8,774 nt of DNA from SP202 sp036339395 (GTDB taxonomy: Bacteria; Planctomycetota; Phycisphaerae; Phycisphaerales; SM1A02). Shown piece by piece: positions 6,963 through 8,774 of the stretch. Made by a program: the position numbers and the translations under genes. The stretch covers positions 1 to 8,774 of the forward strand of contig JAYZBD010000074.1 of assembly GCA_036339395.1 (NCBI GenBank), given 5' to 3'. Position 1 is the first letter of the stretch, and the number at the start of each line of letters is the position of its first letter. The notes beneath the pieces are model-generated. The model ran no database searches and was not told the origin of the DNA. It saw nothing but the letters and a program-made list of their open reading frames with translations.

Positions 6963-7483
6963 GGCGACACCTTGTTGTCCCGAGTCATCTCCACGATGGC
7001 TTCATCGAATGCGTTCATGCCGGTGGAGCCGTCAAAGACATCGAACGTCGCTGCAGCAAGGAACTGTTGTTCAAGCCGATCAGCATCCGTTGCTGCAAGC
7101 TGCCCTGTCCAGAAGCCCAGGACGGCAAGTGCAATGGCTGCTGCAATGCCGGAGGATGCCCACCATGCTCGGCGCGAGGCCTGTCGGGCATGGGACTCGA
7201 ACAGGAAGTGGTCCCCACGTGAACCGAGCGATACCAGCCTGTCGATCAACCTCGTGGAGGCATCGAGGCTTGGGGGAACTGCTCGCTCTGCGACAAGTTC
7301 GCGGCTTGCCGGGTCGAGGGCGAGCTGTGCTTCAAGTGCATCTCGTGCCTCGTCATCGAGGGTGTCCTCGAGCCAGGCCGCCAGGTCGACAAGATCCACG
7401 GGATCTCCATCGCGGGCCAGGGAATCAGCCCATTGCCGGAAGGTCGACGAGTCGCTGTCGGGTTGGTATTCGTGATCGTTCAT
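6959..7483 (-). CDS. Single-pass membrane anti-sigma factor, Cys-free
   Basis: Predicted partner that sequesters the ECF sigma factor encoded just upstream, 174 residues. The cytoplasmic N-terminal part has the short helical pattern common in anti-sigma factors (DLAAWLEDTLDDEARDALEA, then LALDPASRELVAER, residues 33-67). One transmembrane segment follows, about 107-131 (WWASSGIAAAIALAVLGFW), leaving a small periplasmic tail of about 43 residues. There is no cysteine in the whole protein, so the zinc-binding H-x3-C-x2-C motif of ZAS-type anti-sigmas is absent. ATG 7483 is chosen because it has a strong Shine-Dalgarno (AGAGGA about six bases upstream on the minus strand); an in-frame ATG at 7594 would overlap the sigma gene and add 37 unlikely residues. 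It sits 58 bases after the sigma stop and overlaps the sensor start by ATGA. The role is inferred from position, topology and helix pattern. Confidence 0.8.
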   Translation of the reverse strand: MNDHEYQPDSDSSTFRQWADSLARDGDPVDLVDLAAWLEDTLDDEARDALEAQLALDPASRELVAERAVPPSLDASTRLIDRLVSLGSRGDHFLFESHARQASRRAWWASSGIAAAIALAVLGFWTGQLAATDADRLEQQFLAAATFDVFDGSTGMNAFDEAIVEMTRDNKVSP

Positions 7484-7500
7484 GTGTTCCTCTGTCCAGG
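7484..7500 (-). promoter_or_regulatory. Ribosome-binding site deciding the anti-sigma start
   Basis: Read on the minus strand this stretch contains GACAGAGGAAC directly before ATG 7483, with AGAGGA about six bases from the start. It is the clearest ribosome-binding site in the operon and sets the anti-sigma start at 7483 rather than at the upstream in-frame ATG 7594 inside the sigma gene. Confidence 0.7.
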
Positions 7501-7541
7501 GTGTTCTACGTGTCGTCCCGGGAAATCGTCCCCCGGTTGGT

Positions 7542-8105
7542 TCATTCTTCCTGTCCGCCCAATTCAGCCCCCATGTGCTTCCTGAGCCGTTCAAGTGCCT
7601 TGTGTTTCGTACTTCTCACCGTCTGCTCGCCGACCCCGAGAAATTGTGCAGCCTCGGCAACCGTCCGTCCATCTTCGAAGAGCAGCGTCAACACGAGGTG
7701 CTGACGCCCCGTGAGGACCTGCATCGGGGCTACGGATTCGAGGGACCCGCTTTCACGGAATGGTGTATTCGGTTCCTGCACTGGTTGGTCATGATCTGCC
7801 AGGGGTACCTGTGGCAGCCGTTTTCTTCTCAGAACATCGATTGTTACGCTCCTGGAGATAAGCGTCAGCCAGGTCGAAACGGCTGCCCGCTCAGGGTCGT
7901 ATTTCAGCATCAATCGGCCATCGTTCGCAAGGAGTCGAACGTAGATTGCCTGGACTACATCGTCGATATCGGGCATCTGTGGATGGTCTAGCTGCTTCCC
8001 GGCAGTCCTCCGTACGGCGGCCAGGACAAGTCCTGCCGTCTCGTTCACGAACACGTTCCATGCCTCCGGGTCTCCAGTTGCACAGGCTTGTAGATCTATG
8101 TCCAT
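7542..8105 (-). CDS. ECF-type RNA polymerase sigma factor
   Basis: Alternative sigma factor of the sigma-70 ECF class, 187 residues from ATG 8105. Region 2 spans about 11-97: GDPEAWNVFV, then DIDDVVQAIYVRLL (46-59) and the promoter-melting stretch STWLTLISRSVTIDVLRRKR (77-96). Region 4 is at about 131-178, LTGRQHLVLTLLFEDGRTVAEAAQFLGVGEQTVRSTKHKALERLRKHM in outline, with the helix-turn-helix around 148-170. Nothing else is fused, so it has the minimal ECF size. The ATG at 8150 would add 15 residues; 8105 is preferred because MDIDLQACATGDPEAW matches typical planctomycete ECF starts. Neither start has a Shine-Dalgarno. It is first in an operon with its probable anti-sigma and an EF-hand sensor, so it should be released by an envelope or cation signal. 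Targets cannot be named; autoregulation is possible. Confidence 0.92.
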   Translation of the reverse strand: MDIDLQACATGDPEAWNVFVNETAGLVLAAVRRTAGKQLDHPQMPDIDDVVQAIYVRLLANDGRLMLKYDPERAAVSTWLTLISRSVTIDVLRRKRLPQVPLADHDQPVQEPNTPFRESGSLESVAPMQVLTGRQHLVLTLLFEDGRTVAEAAQFLGVGEQTVRSTKHKALERLRKHMGAELGGQEE

Positions 8106-8135
8106 GATTTGAAGGCTCTGTATCGGTGCTGAAGG

Positions 8136-8145
8136 GGGTTCCAAG
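8136..8145 (-). promoter_or_regulatory. Possible ECF-type -35 box facing the sigma operon
   Basis: On the minus strand this reads CTTGGAACCC, containing GGAAC, the classic -35 core of many ECF promoters. It lies 30 bases before ATG 8105. A CGATACAG stretch follows 17 bases after the first G of GGAAC, about five bases closer than a normal ECF -10. A match by chance is quite possible. Confidence 0.22.
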
Positions 8146-8150
8146 CCCAT

Positions 8151-8175
8151 GGAAAGGGGCCAGACTGGCCTTTCC
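8151..8175. repeat. 25-base inverted repeat in the divergent spacer
   Basis: GGCCAG (8158-8163) and CTGGCC (8165-8170) form a perfect six-base arm pair around A8164. It is extended by GGAAA (8151-8155) against TTTCC (8171-8175), with two unpaired G at 8156-8157. That gives 11 paired positions in 25 bases. It is not followed by a T tract on either strand, so it is not an obvious terminator. Its place between the divergent starts suggests an operator, or a hairpin in a 5' leader if sigma transcription begins further upstream. Confidence 0.55.
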
Positions 8176-8199
8176 AGCCATCATCGGGGATGCTGTGTG

Positions 8200-8213
8200 G
8201 TACGTAAGCGTAC
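8200..8213. repeat. Small inverted repeat GTACG-N4-CGTAC
   Basis: GTACG (8200-8204) and CGTAC (8209-8213) are inverted around TAAG, between the larger inverted repeat and the box facing the EF-hand gene. The size fits a dimeric regulator half-site pair, but five-base arms are easily met by chance. Confidence 0.25.
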
Positions 8214-8232
8214 AACCATGTGTCCCTCGGCA

Positions 8233-8242
8233 CTTGGAATCC
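8233..8242 (+). promoter_or_regulatory. Possible ECF-type -35 box facing the EF-hand gene
   Basis: CTTGGAATCC matches the box on the other strand at 8145-8136 in nine of ten bases. A CGTCTGAG stretch starts 17 bases after the first G of GGAAT, the same offset as CGATACAG in the other copy. It lies 44 bases before ATG 8287. The spacing is shorter than in known ECF promoters, so this is only a candidate. Confidence 0.22.
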
Positions 8243-8275
8243 GATTTCATGTCGTCTGAGACTCACTCACTCCCT

Positions 8276-8281
8276 GGAGAG
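8276..8281 (+). promoter_or_regulatory. Ribosome-binding site of the divergent EF-hand gene
   Basis: GGAGAG ends five bases before ATG 8287, a good Shine-Dalgarno and spacing. It supports a real start for the reading frame that runs off the right edge of the window. Confidence 0.7.
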
Positions 8282-8286
8282 TAAAG

Positions 8287-8774
8287 ATGCGGATACACAG
8301 ACTTAAATCTACCTGCTCGAATGTTCTTGTCATGACCTTGGTAGTTCTTGGCTGCCATGTCAGCGTGGATACTGTTCTTGGCCAGGACGCGCCTCGCCCA
8401 GGCGGGGATCCGAGTGAGAGACAGGCCTTGCTCGAACGCTTTGACGCTGACGGCGACGGCACGCTCAGCCAGGAGGAGCGTGGTGCCTTGCGTGAACACA
8501 TGCGCGCGGAAGGCCAGCGAGGAGATCAAGCACGTGACGGAGGCAACAACAGGGGCGGCAACTGGAACAGGGGCGGAGGTCGTGGATTTGGTCGAGGTGG
8601 CGATGTGCTTCGGTACATCAAGATGCCCGATTACATGGTGTCCGACCTGCAGTATGTTGCGGAAATCCTCCAGATCAACGAGGACCAGGAACCCATCATC
8701 GAGTTGATTTTCGAGGACTACGACTCGTCCTTCAGGGAGGCCGTCGAAATGATGGATCTCTCACTTGAGGATGT
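8287..8774 (+). CDS. Exported EF-hand protein with RGG-rich linker, 3'-truncated
   Basis: An open frame from ATG 8287 runs 162 codons to the window edge without a stop. The N-terminus has basic residues, then VLVMTLVVLGCHVSVDTVLG: a signal peptide, with either cleavage before QDAP (about residue 33) or a weak lipobox V-L-G-C at Cys23. Residues 49-66 hold a canonical EF-hand: LERF, then loop DADGDGTLSQEE (53-64). Residues 84-106 are a Gly/Arg/Asn-rich linker with repeated RGG. After that comes a helical part, MPDYMVSDLQYVAEILQINEDQEPIIELIFEDYDSSFREAVEMMD in outline (113-157), resembling the helical region of metal-resistance/CpxP-like proteins. A good ribosome-binding site precedes it. It is divergent from the sigma/anti-sigma operon, whose third gene also combines an EF-hand with a helical domain, so it is a plausible regulon member or accessory. 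The function is not known; the C-terminus is missing. Confidence 0.8.
   Translation, partial: MRIHRLKSTCSNVLVMTLVVLGCHVSVDTVLGQDAPRPGGDPSERQALLERFDADGDGTLSQEERGALREHMRAEGQRGDQARDGGNNRGGNWNRGGGRGFGRGGDVLRYIKMPDYMVSDLQYVAEILQINEDQEPIIELIFEDYDSSFREAVEMMDLSLED

Noticed and set aside
7501..7541. CCGGG/CCCGG hairpin between the sigma and anti-sigma genes
   Set aside because: Five-base stem with a nine-base loop; probably chance in GC-rich DNA.
6547..7704. Long plus-strand open frame (385 codons) opposite the sensor and anti-sigma genes
   Set aside because: Its translation is Ser/Arg-rich without domains, and the minus strand carries recognisable proteins with good ribosome sites.
8247..8529. Two minus-strand frames upstream of the sigma gene
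   Set aside because: They overlap the start of the EF-hand gene and show no motif or ribosome-binding site; they are shadows.
8348..8707. 119-codon plus-strand frame inside the divergent EF-hand gene
   Set aside because: Different frame from the EF-hand protein, which has a signal peptide, a canonical EF loop and a proper ribosome-binding site.

Overview
The window looks like a piece of a chromosome from a moderately GC-rich, probably marine planctomycete, perhaps of the Phycisphaerae. The main clue is the C-terminus of the first protein: two Cys-framed 'CPADI(D/N)G.GHVGVDDLL..I..WG' repeats ending in Trp-Gly-Ser-Cys, a dockerin-like form common on exported proteins of that group. The second clue is an ECF sigma factor followed by a Cys-free membrane anti-sigma protein. 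The taxonomic guess is inference; no rRNA or tRNA is present.

Layout. Bases 2-1036 (+) hold the 3' part of an exported subtilisin-family (S8) protease with a kexin-like catalytic Asp motif and the two dockerin-like repeats. Bases 1144-4092 (+) encode a large YdiJ-type FAD and iron-sulfur oxidoreductase. Its stop overlaps the start of an exported Asp-box (sialidase-family) propeller at 4089-5252 (+) by ATGA. Next comes an M48 metalloprotease lipoprotein (5363-6160, +). These three + strand genes are tightly packed and could be one transcript, but no shared pathway is obvious.

Bases 6198-8105 (-) form a compact operon converging on the M48 gene. In transcription order it encodes an ECF sigma factor (8105-7542), a single-pass anti-sigma protein without zinc-ligand cysteines (7483-6959), and a membrane-anchored protein (6962-6198). 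The last combines a CpxP/CnrX-like helical domain, two canonical EF-hands and an Arg/Gly/Pro-rich tail. A divergent gene (8287 to beyond the window, +) encodes an exported protein with one EF-hand, an RGG-rich linker and a helical segment. This is the most interesting region: it resembles the Cnr logic (sigma, membrane anti-sigma, periplasmic metal sensor), but the sensor carries EF-hand calcium loops. The divergent EF-hand gene is a natural candidate target or accessory.

The 181-base spacer between the divergent genes (8106-8286) holds a strong inverted repeat, a smaller one, and two similar CTTGGAAYCC boxes, one facing each gene. These are candidate regulatory sites but unproven. No stretch longer than 300 bases lacks a gene. 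I see no RNA genes, insertion sequences, CRISPR arrays or convincing intrinsic terminators.
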